The notes under the pieces: generated by a model | Told to the model about the DNA's origin: nothing | What the model saw: only the letters and a program-made list of their open reading frames with translations | The model's database searches: none | Shown: piece after piece, positions 1 to 12,100 of the stretch | Position numbering within the stretch: position 1 is the first letter of the stretch | Layout of the letters: every line of letters starts with the position of its first letter | Program-made: the position numbers and the translations under genes | DNA from: Odobenus rosmarus divergens | Taxonomy: Eukaryota > Chordata > Mammalia > Carnivora > Odobenidae | Direction of reading: 5' to 3' | DNA length: 64,000 nucleotides | Assembly (NCBI RefSeq): GCF_000321225.1 | Contig: NW_004450465.1 | Location: forward strand, 1,184,137-1,248,136

Positions 1-3000
1 CAATCTCTACACGAAAGAGCTAGACGCCTGCTCTCTGGGCCAGTCTCAGTCCAGTTATCTTTAATCTGCCCGTAGATGCTTCAAATGTGGGGCCTTCTTC
101 AACCTGATTTTCTCTGCGGCTTTAAAAAGGATGGGCACCTAAGATCCTCCCCCCACCCTCTCTCAGTGACTGCCAGATGCTTCAAAGTGGATCCAAGGTA
201 CAGTGAATTAGAACTTGAGTCTTTCTGCTTCCAGGTATTTCTCTGGGGACTTCTCCCAACTCCCAGATGACGGGCTCAGTGATATTAATAAAATGTTAAA
301 AACACAAGTCTTCACACTCATCTTGGCAAGCTGGCCAGCACTGCCATCTGTGTTCAGCTGTGCCAAATGCAGGTGCAGTTTCCTCAGGGAGCCCCAGCTT
401 TGTGGGGAGGTGTGGGCAGAGGGGGAGCAGTCTCAGATGATTGCTCTGGTCTTGTTTTTGTTTTCCTCCTCCAACTTCCCGATGATGCAGGGTACCCAGT
501 AGTCACTGTGCCTTACATCTAGAATTCCGACCCTATCCCATCAACTTCCAGATGGCTGCCATGTCACTTCCCTGTGGGTCACGAGATGGCCAGCAGGGAA
601 GGACCCGCGACCAGCATCATACTTCTCAGGACCTGCACTAACTGCAGCTACTTCTCATGGATTCCCTGTGGCTCCACAATCCTCGGTGGAGAGGAATGGG
701 GTTGAGAGGCATGGCAGAGTAGGCTTATCTACAGGGAGGTGGCAGAATCAGGAGGTGCAGAGCTGGAGAGCGGCTACCAGCAAATCCCTGCCAGTGGTAC
801 ACATCCTCCGAGTGTGAGAACTGCTGCCCCAGACCCTGGCCCAGCACCAAACTCCCATGAATCAAAGCATTTAGCAAAGGATGGGGAACTGCTGTCTTCC
901 CCAAGTGGGGTGTTCAACAGTCTTCTCCAGCTTAACCTAAAGTAATTCTGGGGCTGAAATAATGAAAAGGAAATAATGGTTAGTGCTTATGGAGTGCTTG
1001 CTATGAGCCAGGCACCGCTCTAAGCACTTTTGTGTATTCATTCATTTCATCCTCACAAGAGTCCTGGGAGGAAATGCCAGCGCAGAGAGGTTAAGTCACT
1101 TGCTGAAGGTCAGGCAGCAGAGAGATGGTGTCATCAGGACCTTAACCAGTGCTCTAGGGACAAGGATAAGGCTGAGCCTCACTGGTCATTCTCAAATAGG
1201 TGCTGTGTACACCCCCATGAGGGTGGTTAAAACACTCACACCTCCACAAAACTCCACCCCCAGAAACCCACGCACAGACTAAAGGTGGCTTCCAAAGTAT
1301 ACTGGGAGAGAAATGACCAGGGCTGGGGAGGAGCACCAAACAGCTCACCACGGCCCCGGGTCAGGGGAGCCGAGGATGGGCTTTGGGCCTCTGGGAACCC
1401 TCAGGAGGTTGTAGGCTCCTCTCTGCTCTCTATGGCCCTCAGTCTTATTTGCCACAGGAGACAAGAAGATCCCATCCTCCTTCCCATCACATCTACTCGA
1501 GCTCCAGGAGTGAAGAGACTGGGTCGCTTGGGCTCACTGTTGCATTTGCTGGACCGACAACAGTGCCTGGTATACTACAGCTGCTCCAGAAACATTTCCT
1601 GTTGAATGAACAGTTACAGGGCTCCAAAACTCAAGCTTCAAGGGTGACCTGCAATCCTGATACACCACTACTTAGTAAGCAGCTCCATGCTCGCCTTATA
1701 TACACCATTCCTTTATCTGCAGGAATCCATCCCATTTATATTTTATTCACACTATAAAAATGTAAACATAATGTAGGATGGTATTAACAAATCCGTGGGG
1801 TTTCAGTGGGAGTTACCTGAACTGGAGGGAGCGTCGGATGATGGCCAGAGACATGAAATCGCCCCTCCCGTGTTCATTCTCCCCGCAGTAGAGCAATAAG
1901 CCATCCTCCGCCTCTGCCTATTGTTTGAACAAAAGCCACACCAACAATGAGCACCACCTGGAAACACTCATGAATATGAAACCTGAGCACTCTCTCTGTG
2001 GTCCTGTTTACAAAGGGGCAAGCACAAGGACTCCGGTGAACTCCCAGGCACCAATTCTCCATTCCTTTCCAGGAAACAAAGGGCAGTGATATCAACAGTG
2101 TGTGAGGAATGGTAGTGAGTTTGGAGAAAGCTGGCTCTGCTTTTGACCTGCTCTTCCCTTGGCTTGGTGGGTCCACTGGCAGAGCTTCAGGAAAACCATG
2201 CACACAGAGACCACCATCACAGGGAGGCTGTTGGTGTGTCCATCGAATTCTATTTTCACCAAAGAGCATTCTATTTTATTATTATTATTTTTTTTACTCT
2301 TTTTACTTCCCTCCCTCTGGAGAAGCATGCACATTTGCTTCTTTCCTTCTGTTAGGGGAACAGGATGATAAAATCCGCCCTGCTGATAGACTAGGTTGGT
2401 TTTCACCCATGTTGGCTGCCTAGACTGGGACAGATCATCTTTTGGACACTCAGCACTGTGACCATGACCTCAAAGGGGACTTGTTTCCAGATCTCCAAAC
2501 CTTGCTGTGTTGTCCGAGATGCCCAAAAGAATAACTCTAAACTGAAGTCCCTGATTGAAATCTGATTTGCAGTTGATTCAGATCCGAGAGCATCCACTGG
2601 GCTCTCACTATATGCCAGGGCTGTGTATGTAGCCATTTTTCTATTTGTTCGGTTATCATCATGGCAAGGATGACAGACATGTGAGCTCCCTTTAAGAGGG
2701 ATTTGGAATGGGGAATGCATTATGCCTCTGAGATTCTGGTCTGTGAAGAGTCACAATGATGACCAGAGCCACAGCGCTAGGACCTACATGCTCTCACTGG
2801 CCAGCCAGCCACTTCCATGGTTCAGTAGCATACAGAACCCACCCTGCACTCACTGGCACCCTGGAATGTGTGAATGCGCCCATTGTTCTTGCTACCCTGT
2901 GAATGTGTTTAAGGACAGACTCTGTGTCATATTTACCTTTGCTATTTACCTCCACACTTCCTGCACTCCCAGCCCGCCCCATTTGATATGGCACAATGCT

Positions 3001-3052
3001 GAGCTAAGATGTCCGTCCAATAGGCATTCATCAAACAACTAATCCTTCTTAC
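1..3052 (-). other. EGFLAM intron, partial, downstream of the LamG-1 exon
   Basis: No exon-like sequence is visible on either strand. The interval holds a MIR relic at about 965-1165, a T-rich patch near 2275-2310 and a possible decayed MIR near 2570-2700. The remainder is unique, unrecognised sequence. Short open frames here have no family resemblance. Confidence 0.7.
965..1165 (-). mobile_element. MIR SINE
   Basis: Plus strand reads GCTATGAGCCAGGCACCGCT, then CAGAGAGGTTAAGTCACTTG, the reverse of MIR. Confidence 0.8.
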
Positions 3053-3153
3053 CCTAAATTCAAGAGTAATTTGAAATTCCTGATAGGAGTTCTTCAGAGG
3101 CTCAAAAGTTACATAGGAGTGGCCAAAGAACTGGGGATACTGTATAACAATAT
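3053..3153 (-). CDS. EGFLAM: EGFLAM exon: start of laminin G domain 1
   Basis: This 101-nt exon, phase 1 in and phase 0 out, encodes [20 protein letters not shown] then [14 protein letters not shown], the first beta strands of laminin G domain 1. The acceptor is a strong TTTTCTCTTTTCAG and the donor is AGG followed by GTAAGA. The next LamG exon, expected to begin [12 protein letters not shown] in this family, was not found between 1 and 3052, so it lies beyond the left edge. Confidence 0.94.
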
Positions 3154-6100
3154 CTGAAAAGAGAAAAAGACAACATAAAAGCATACTATACGATTTCCTT
3201 ACTTCTTCAAATGCAAAAATCAATTTATGACATTGCCTAGAAGTCATTAAGTGAAAACCCCGAAAAACCTGTTACACCTAGCTTATTATCTTCTCTACTT
3301 TTTACACCTATGATTCTCGTTTTTGGGAACTTTGAGCTTCAGAAATTCCTAGGGAGAAACTGGAGATTGTTAACTTGCTACCCTAAAAAGAAATCAATGG
3401 TTTCAAGACCACTGACACCTGCCTTCCAGAGGGACATCTGTGTAATGTAAGTTGGCTCAGTTATTATCTTTCTTACCTTCATGCCCATGTTTGAGTTATA
3501 CTTTTTCAGTAGAGATGTGATTCAAGTAAAGTCTGCCTCCCCAAGGTGCTCTTAGGATGATTTGTTAATTGCTCCAAAAGTACTACACATATGGCACATA
3601 TAGATACAGGGCACTATTCAACTAGAAGGAATGGCAGTGGCCTTAGATTTTTCCCGGATAGCTAATTTAATTATGAATACATGGAAAAGGTGCTTATCTT
3701 AGAAAAAAGGCTAGAAGGAACCATGTGTGGAGCATAAAACTGCCCTCTGGTTCCCACTGGGGCCAACCCCCCACCATGTTCTTCTCCCCACCAAGGGCCT
3801 ACCTTCTGAGCAGCTTGCACCACCTTTACCCAGGTTGCAATGGCACCGCGAGCCCCCCCAGGTGTAGTCATTGGCACAAAAGCTATCAGCAGAGCAGAGC
3901 GTTTCATCACAAGACATGTCAAAGAGCCTTGGCATTATAAGCACACCATTCTTCCCTTTCCTCTCCACTGGAGTGGGCTGGGGAGCCACTGTAGTCGTTG
4001 GGAGAGATGCTAGGGTAGGGGGGCCAAGCCTTGGAGCAGTCTTTGGGTTTGACCTGAGTGCCATCTTGGATTCCGCCAAAAATTTCCTATTTCCTCCTTT
4101 GAGAACAGGAAGTGGTTTCGCCTAAAGCCAGAGAAGAGAAAGGGTTGAGGATTAACACAGAGCACAGTGTTTGGAGAGCCTTATTATGGTTGATGTCTAA
4201 TACTTGACAATATGGTCACTTTTGTTATTTCTCAAAACCCTAGGATATAGATGGGGCAGATAGTACTGACCCCAGTTTATGGACAAGAACTTTATTTAGG
4301 TTCAAGGATTTTAAGTACCTTTCCCTGTGCTATTCAGAAAATCAGTGGCAAAGCTGATATTACATGATTTTTATTATTATAAGATCACAAAGATGTATTA
4401 CTTTGTCAAGGAATTGTTCATTTCCTTGTAATAGCTGACTTTATACATGTCCACTTGGTGGGAAATCTAAATATGTTTCTGCCGGATTGTGAAGTCAGCA
4501 GGCAGGGGCTGGCTACAGGACATTAGCATGGTTGGTACCTAGTTACTACGAATTTATGAGCACCTGGAGCCCAATACAGAAAATAAATACGTGTTAAGAG
4601 CAAATGGGCCAATTTAAGTAAGTTTTAAGTAAGTTTTAAATAAAATGTTTATGGTCCATTGGTTAAATTGCCTTGTTCAGCATGAAAACAAAAACTCCCA
4701 GGTTGTACAAGCAGAGATTCTTGTTACCTCCTCAAAGGAAATATCCAAGTCTAAGTAGTCTTCAAACCCGTCATCATCCTCACCAACTCCCGTGTCGATT
4801 GTATAATGGGATCCATAGTGGCCACTTCCTGCTTCCTCGCGGCCTTCACGGAGAAAAGAGCACACGCTGTCAACATACGCCTTGCCTCCCTTTTCTATTC
4901 TACTTGAGCCATACACGGAGAGCTCTGTCAAACGGATCAGGATGTATTGGGAACACACAAAGAATTCAACACAAGAGGGGAAGCCTCAATGACCACAAAA
5001 AAAAAAAAAAAAAAAGTTTCATCTCATAAGTACTAAGGAAATGCCAATTAGTACCAGAAAGATCTGCATCTTTATATTGATGAGACTGCCAAAAAAATGT
5101 AAATGTTGGGCAATAAAAGAATATTACCAAGGATGGGATCCATGGGGACCCTTTATACCCTGATGTTAGATGTATACAACCACTTTGCAAAAATTCTTGG
5201 AAATAAGTAGATAATGTTCACACCTTTTGACCCAGCAATTTCACCTCAACTTACAAAATCTGGAGAAATCCTCCCACATGTGTACCAGGACATGTGCAAA
5301 ACACATTCATAGCATCAGAATTTATATTAGTAAAAAAATTACAAATTTGCTATTTATAACAACTAGTAACACCCTAAATATCTGTCAACAGAGACTAGAT
5401 AAGTGAATTATATTCTATCTATGGAATGGAATACTATATTGCAGGAGAAATGAATGAATGAGTACTTAGTGAATCAACATGGCTTAATCTCACATTATTC
5501 CATGCAAAAAATGCAAATCGCAAAAGAACATATCCAGTTTGATGCCATTTATATAAAATTCAACAGCAAGCAAAATTTAATATATTATTTAGGGATAAAT
5601 ATATATAAATAGAACTATATAGAACTAAATATATGTATTTATGTGTAAATATATATATGTGTGTATATGTATACAGTTCTAAATATATATGTAGATGTGT
5701 ATATATATATATATATGTCTTAAACTCATAAGAAAAGTAGGACCATGACATAAATACCTGAGGGAAGGTAGAAGAGGGATGTGAATGAGCTGCAGGACGC
5801 AGAAGCCTTTGAGTGCTCTATAACAGTCTATTTCTTAAGACAGGTGCTGGGTACCTATAGGTGTTCATATTATCTTTATATGAACCCCTGATGTATGAAA
5901 CATTTCATTACAAGTTCTTTAAAACAAGAAAGAGACATTGCACTAGAGTCAACACTCCTAACCCAGAAAAAGGGGGCCCTACACTGCTATCTTGGGTGCC
6001 ACCATTTCCATTCATCTCAGCAGGACAATGGGATCTCTGAGAACTGGAAGGTGGGCTGAGAAAAACTCTTAGGAGACAATACACGACATTGCCCTTTGAG

Positions 6101-9100
6101 GGATGGTCACAAAATCTACCGATCTGCAACCGTCCTGCCTTAGGCGCACACCGGTGGTACTCCCCCAGGGTCTGAGAGTCTTCCAAAGTGCTGCTCCATA
6201 GCACCCCCATTTCCTCCCCGTCAGTTTGGGCCTAGGTACCAACTGCCTTCTCTAAAGAGGACATACTGGGCACCAGCCCTTACAGCAGAAACAACTCTGG
6301 CAACAGAAACTGACTTTTGTAGGTTGCCAATGCTCCTCAGACATTCAGTGTTTGGATTACTGGCTAGAAAAAGAAAAAGAAAGGATAGAAGGGAGACATG
6401 AAAAATATAAACTGAATTTAAAGACATTCTGCTTTCAGAATAAGCTAAGCCAAACACCTTTCTCACAAAAGCAAACTCACCCTCCTTTAAGCAAAAAAAA
6501 AAAAAAAAAAAGCATGCAGATTGAAAACAGACTTGAAGGACATGACAGAAAGAGGGTGTGGGAAACCTTCTCGGTGGGCACACTGTCGACCAGAAATCTC
6601 CTCTGGACCAGGAAGAGAGAGACCGTGGTGGGCAGGTACTGTGGAGACAGCAGGGAAGGAACCGTTCTCAGGTGCTCAGGCACATTTTGGTGGAGGTGGG
6701 ATAACATAGGGGAGGTGGTGTTCTCACCACCTTCACTTCAACTCCCCACAGTTTTATTTAAAATAGCCTGCACGTCAGCTGAAAATTCAAGCCTGTTGAT
6801 TCCAGGTTTATACCTGGATGCAAGTTCTCTTAAGCCACCTGCATCCAGCTGCCACAGCTGTGTGCCAGATATCTTCACACAAAGAGCCAGGAAGCCCTCG
6901 AACACAGCCTTCCTCTCTCTTGTCTCTCTGAAGCTGTGCATCTTTCTACCTCTCTCCTCGACTCTCCCTTTCTCTGGGTCCCTCTCTCACTCTCTGTTTC
7001 TATGTCTGTCTCTCTCATAGATTCACCATTGTCAGATTAAGGAGGAAAGACTCCATTTGGCAATCAAAGAACTATACATGAAGAGAGCTGGGTTTTGTCT
7101 CCAGGGAGCTGGTCTCTCTCTACCAAGGTGTTCTCCCTGCCCTGTGCACATTCTTGCCATTTTTGTACTGTGCTCATTGAGGTCAAGGTTCTCTTCATTT
7201 CATCTTATGATACCCTATCTGAAAAATAAAAACTTTCAAAGACCACCACAACCTACAAGATAAATCCTAGGCTCTTGGTTGAGAGTTCAAGGATCTTGAT
7301 GTAACCCCTCTTCCTCCTTCTTTCCCCCATCACCATCATTTATTGAAACCTACTGTCTCTCCATAATTAACAGGTATTGTTGTGTGCATGATGTAATACA
7401 TTTCTAAACTTTACAATAATCCTGCAAAGTAAGAATGGTTAATTTCACACTGTAGATAAGTAAACTGAAGTTCAGAAAGGCTGAATCATTTCACTAAGAT
7501 CAAAGACTTTATAACTGGCCAAGCCTAACTCAAAGCCAGGTCTGTCTGGTTGCTACTTTCCCAGTTGCCTGTTAGAGGAGAAGTTACTATGGAGGTGGAA
7601 AGAGCCTGAGATTTAGAAAATTAATACTTATTGACCAGTTTTAGTGTGCCAGGAACTTTTCATACATTGTTTCTATTAATCCTCAAAAAGTTCTGTGTTA
7701 TCGGTATTATCATCTCCATTTTACCATGTGGAGATATAAGCTCAGAAAGATTAAATAACTTGCTCAAAGGCACGCAGATGGTAAAGAGCAGAGCTAGAAT
7801 TTGGTCTCTCTTTTGACTACATCATACTACTCATAATCTGACTCCAAATTGTGTTTTCAGCATTTTTTCCCTTCTTCAAAAGTCCTAATGGCCAAACTGG
7901 TCGACCAGTTATCTCCTTAATACATCTTGTGTTTTCTTATCCCAAGACTGGTTATTGCTTTTTTCCACATTGCCATATTTTCTTCCTCTCCTATATCCTA
8001 CACATAGCTTACCCATCCTCCTAATTGCATGCATCCTGTGGAGACAGAGCTGAATGTATATCATCAAAAGGCCAAAATCAAATAGTATTTTAAAGAGAAC
8101 ATCAGACACTTCCGGAGAAAAGATGGTGATTCCACAAAAGATGGAACTGGCAAGACCTGTAGGACATTCCTCCATCTCCTCCTGGTTGGGGCCATCCACT
8201 CATGGATATGTGAGCTTAGAATAAACTTCCATAAGCTTGGTAAAATCAACAGATGTTTAAATTTTATTTCCACCTCTGGACTCCTGGCCCTGGAATGCTG
8301 CCCTTGTGTTTCCCAACTCAGCTGTGAACCTCTTGAAGGCAGGAACCATAATTTTAGACTCCTTGATATCCCTTTCCATCATCCAATTAAGTCCATTTAA
8401 GTAACACTTCACACACTTTAAAGTTGAAGGAGACCTTAGACACCATCCAGTCCAAACTTCCCATTTCATAAATGTGTAAACTAAGGCCACAGAAGACAAG
8501 TGACTTGAGATCAAGGTCATACATCTCATTAGAAGATCTAGGACCAGAATTGGATCATATGACCCCTAGTTCAATATCCATAACACCCAATCATGCACTT
8601 TTTGGTGCCAAGTATCTAAGATACTTCAGCCAGAAGAACATGAAAACACTGAAGTTGGGTGTAGGTAGCTGAGGTCTCCTCCTGCCCCTTAGCCCACCTA
8701 GGAAGTCTATCTTGAAGGAAATGCCTTAGAGAAAAGGACCATGGCTGTGTTGCAGCTGCTATGAAATGGTACCACGATGGGAATGGAAATGATGCCAGAT
8801 TCTCTGTTCTTTCTAACGAGTAGAATAAAGCATGTATTATTCACTGGATAAAGTCCTTTGGTATTTATAAAAACTGCTCTATTTTGACATGATATCACAT
8901 ATCTCTTTGAGGCCAGAGGCTACTGCTTGGTTTGGGGAAATGAAGGGTGTGAGATAAGGGTGGGGAAAGGAATATGGAATTATAAGGACTCAGAGTGTCC
9001 TTATAATTTGGCTCAGGTCATGAAGTCTTTGAATAGAAACATCTTAGAGAACAGTTACCACAAGTCCATTTTACAGATGGGTAAACTGAGGCTCAGAGAG

Positions 9101-12100
9101 TCCATGTGACTTGCCCAGAGAGATAGCTCATTGGTGGCAGAACTGATCCAGAATTCTGGGCTCCTGATGCTGCTTTCCACTTTACAGCATCTCAAATTCC
9201 CTATCCCTCATCATAACCTGGGCTAATAGTTACTTCCCATTTTTAATAGGAAGGAAAGGAACACAGCATGACTGGAAGGAACATGGAATAAAATTCTCTG
9301 CTCTTGTTCATGGATGGCCCTACCACCTCAGAGTCCAAATCCATGGCTTCCATGAAGTTTTTACCAATGCCGTTTCTAAGTGAACACTGAATGCACAGTC
9401 CGAGACAGTGATAAGAATTCTCTCAGTAGCCTGGGGTTATTGTAATTAAGATGCATAACTTATGCCATTCTACTTGGCGTGCTGTTAATTAGGAAAAGAG
9501 AACATTAAAAAGGAGGCATTTATTAAGAACAAGAAAAGTCAAACCACTGACTGAATGTAAAACAAGCTCAAGGGTTCTTCCACTACAAGAAAAACTAATA
9601 CACAAAATACAGATTACTACTAACAAATTAAGGGTGATTTATTTGGCAAAAACCTGTATGTTTACATTTTATTTTTTAAAGATTTATTTATTTGAGAGAG
9701 AGAGGGGGCACTCATGTGGGGAAGAGGCAGAGGGAGAGAGAGAATCCTGAAGCAGACTCCCCGCTGAGTGCGGAGGCTGACTCAAGGCTTGATCCCAGGA
9801 CCCTGAGATCATGACCTGAGCCAAAATCACGAGGCGGCCGCTTAACCAACTGAGCCACCCAGGCGCCCCTGTATGTTTATTTTTATAAAAAGCATCACAA
9901 GTGTTCTATAAATAGTGAGTTTCTCTGATGTATCAACATGCTGTAGTTGGAAATACCCCTGGTCACAGAATCCAAATAATTAGGAGAGGGACACAGATGA
10001 CTATGTGACCCTGGGCGAGACACTTAATCTCTCCGGGTCTTATGTTTTCTAATAAAACAAGGAATGGGATTAGATTTGATGACCTACAGGATCCTTTCCA
10101 GCACTAACATTCTGTGACCCTGAAGTTTATACTTTTGATTTAGACATATTGTTGGCATCTGTTACTTCAAGCAAGGTTTGAAAAAGAAACAACTGGGGAA
10201 TTTTATTTATGTGGATGAAAAAGAAAAAAAAAGAGCTCAGCAAGGAAGTTACACGCTTTGGGGATTGTGGCTTTGTGTTCAACATTATAAGCCTCCTAGA
10301 AGATAGGATATCATTTATCAGCATTCGTCTTCATTCATAAGGACCAGGTTATGTGAGGCCCTTCTCTTAACAGCTCTTGACAATGGATGAGAGAGGAACA
10401 CTGATTCCCCACTCCTGAAGTTGTAATCATGCAGCAAGTTTCCCAAAATACTGTTGGATTCTTGTCCAACCCCTTTGTCTCCCTAAAGAGGCAGAGACAG
10501 TAGCCTAACTCTGGGTGGAAGCATTGGGTCCACATTTGTGAACTGAGCGAAGCTAGTCTATCAAAGGACCTGGGGGAGGGAGGAGGAGTTGGGGGCAAAT
10601 GCAGTCCCTCCCCCCTCCCTTCTCAACCTGAAAGAGTGGAACGCAGTGACCTGGGCAGGGGTGACTTCTCTGCAAATGCAAACTTTCCTTCAAGTGGGCT
10701 CTTCCCTAGTGAGAGGGGAGTTCGCAAACCCACTTTGTACCTTAGAGTAAGCTACGTCCTCTGCCCAGGCTTTAATCGGAAACAAGGATGGCAATTAATT
10801 CTTTATCTGCTGACTATCCTGTCTTATCTCTCAGTTGGTTCGGAAAGTGGACAAAGAGGGTAAGTATTTTCAACTGGGCATCCTCAAAACCTCGACTCGC
10901 CAGAACAAGAATGGTTGGAGGAAAGGGGCCCCCCAGGAAGCAATGTGTCATGGACGGAAACTGGCTCATCTCTTCCAGTGTAAATAGTCAAGACTCGGTT
11001 GGTTGGATGGAAAAGTGACAGGTCAGACCCGTGGCCTTTGTCCCTTTAGAGATTCTGTCTTACCGCCAGTTCAAGCCCCATCTCATACCAATTTATTCCT
11101 TCTCATCCTGCTCCAGCCAGAAAGAACATTGGTTCTTCTTTCAATTTGGGAGGCACATCATGCTTTCTCTGCCTCAGGGTCTTAGCACATGCTATTCTCT
11201 GTGCTTGGAAATCCTCCCTCATTGCCCATCTTTTGCCTTTTTAATTCTTATATCTCTGCTCAAAATCACTTTCTTAGAGATGTTTTCTCTGTACCCCAAA
11301 TAAAGTCAGGTTCTCTTCCTATATATCCTCATGGTTCTCTCCTCTTTTAAAGCATTACTAACTTGTAGTTACATATTTATCTGTGGAATGATTTCATAAC
11401 TGTGACTCTCCCAATGGACTGAAAATGCCTTGAAGAAGGCAATACTGTCTATATCAGTTTCTACTATAACGCCAAACCTTACTCACTCCCTGGCACATTT
11501 TAGAAATTTACATTAAGAAATAAAAAGAATGAACTTTTAAAATAATTTAGGCATAATAAAAATATATGACTGCAGCATTCATCTGGATTCTTTAATAGCA
11601 AAACTATAGGCACAAAACTCTAGCCCACATAAAGGGCTTAAAAGCTATCAATTCTTTCTAAGATCTTAAAGAAATCATTCCTCAGACTTTTCCTGGAAAA
11701 CCATCCATACCCCTTGCCCCTTCTGGGGTGGGTCTTCCAAGCATTAAGTTGCTTTGGCTTGGGCTATATGCTTTAAGTGAAGTCAGTCCTGCCACCCTGG
11801 CCAAAAATGATGGAACCAGGATCTAAGCCTGAGCCTAAGACAACCATATGCAGACCAACCACCTCTGAGAGGCCTCATGTGAAAATCTACCAAAAGGAGG
11901 GCTTCATATCCAAGGGCAAGGCAGATTTCAACCTTAATCCCTCTTCCCTTACCTCTTCTCTGTAGATACTATAGGAGTAAATGTTGGATTTCCGAGCTCC
12001 CTTTGCATCTAGGGGTGACTGTGAGGTAGTCTGATTCAGTAAGATGCAAGTAGAAGTCTTCTGGAACTTTCCTTTCTACTATGTTGTCTTTGGCAGTGAG

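Noticed and set aside
6352..7020. 222-codon open frame on the plus strand, the longest in the window
   Set aside because: It contains a Lys homopolymer from an A-run and a low-complexity Ser/Leu tail from CT-rich sequence, has no domain, and lies antisense in an EGFLAM intron.
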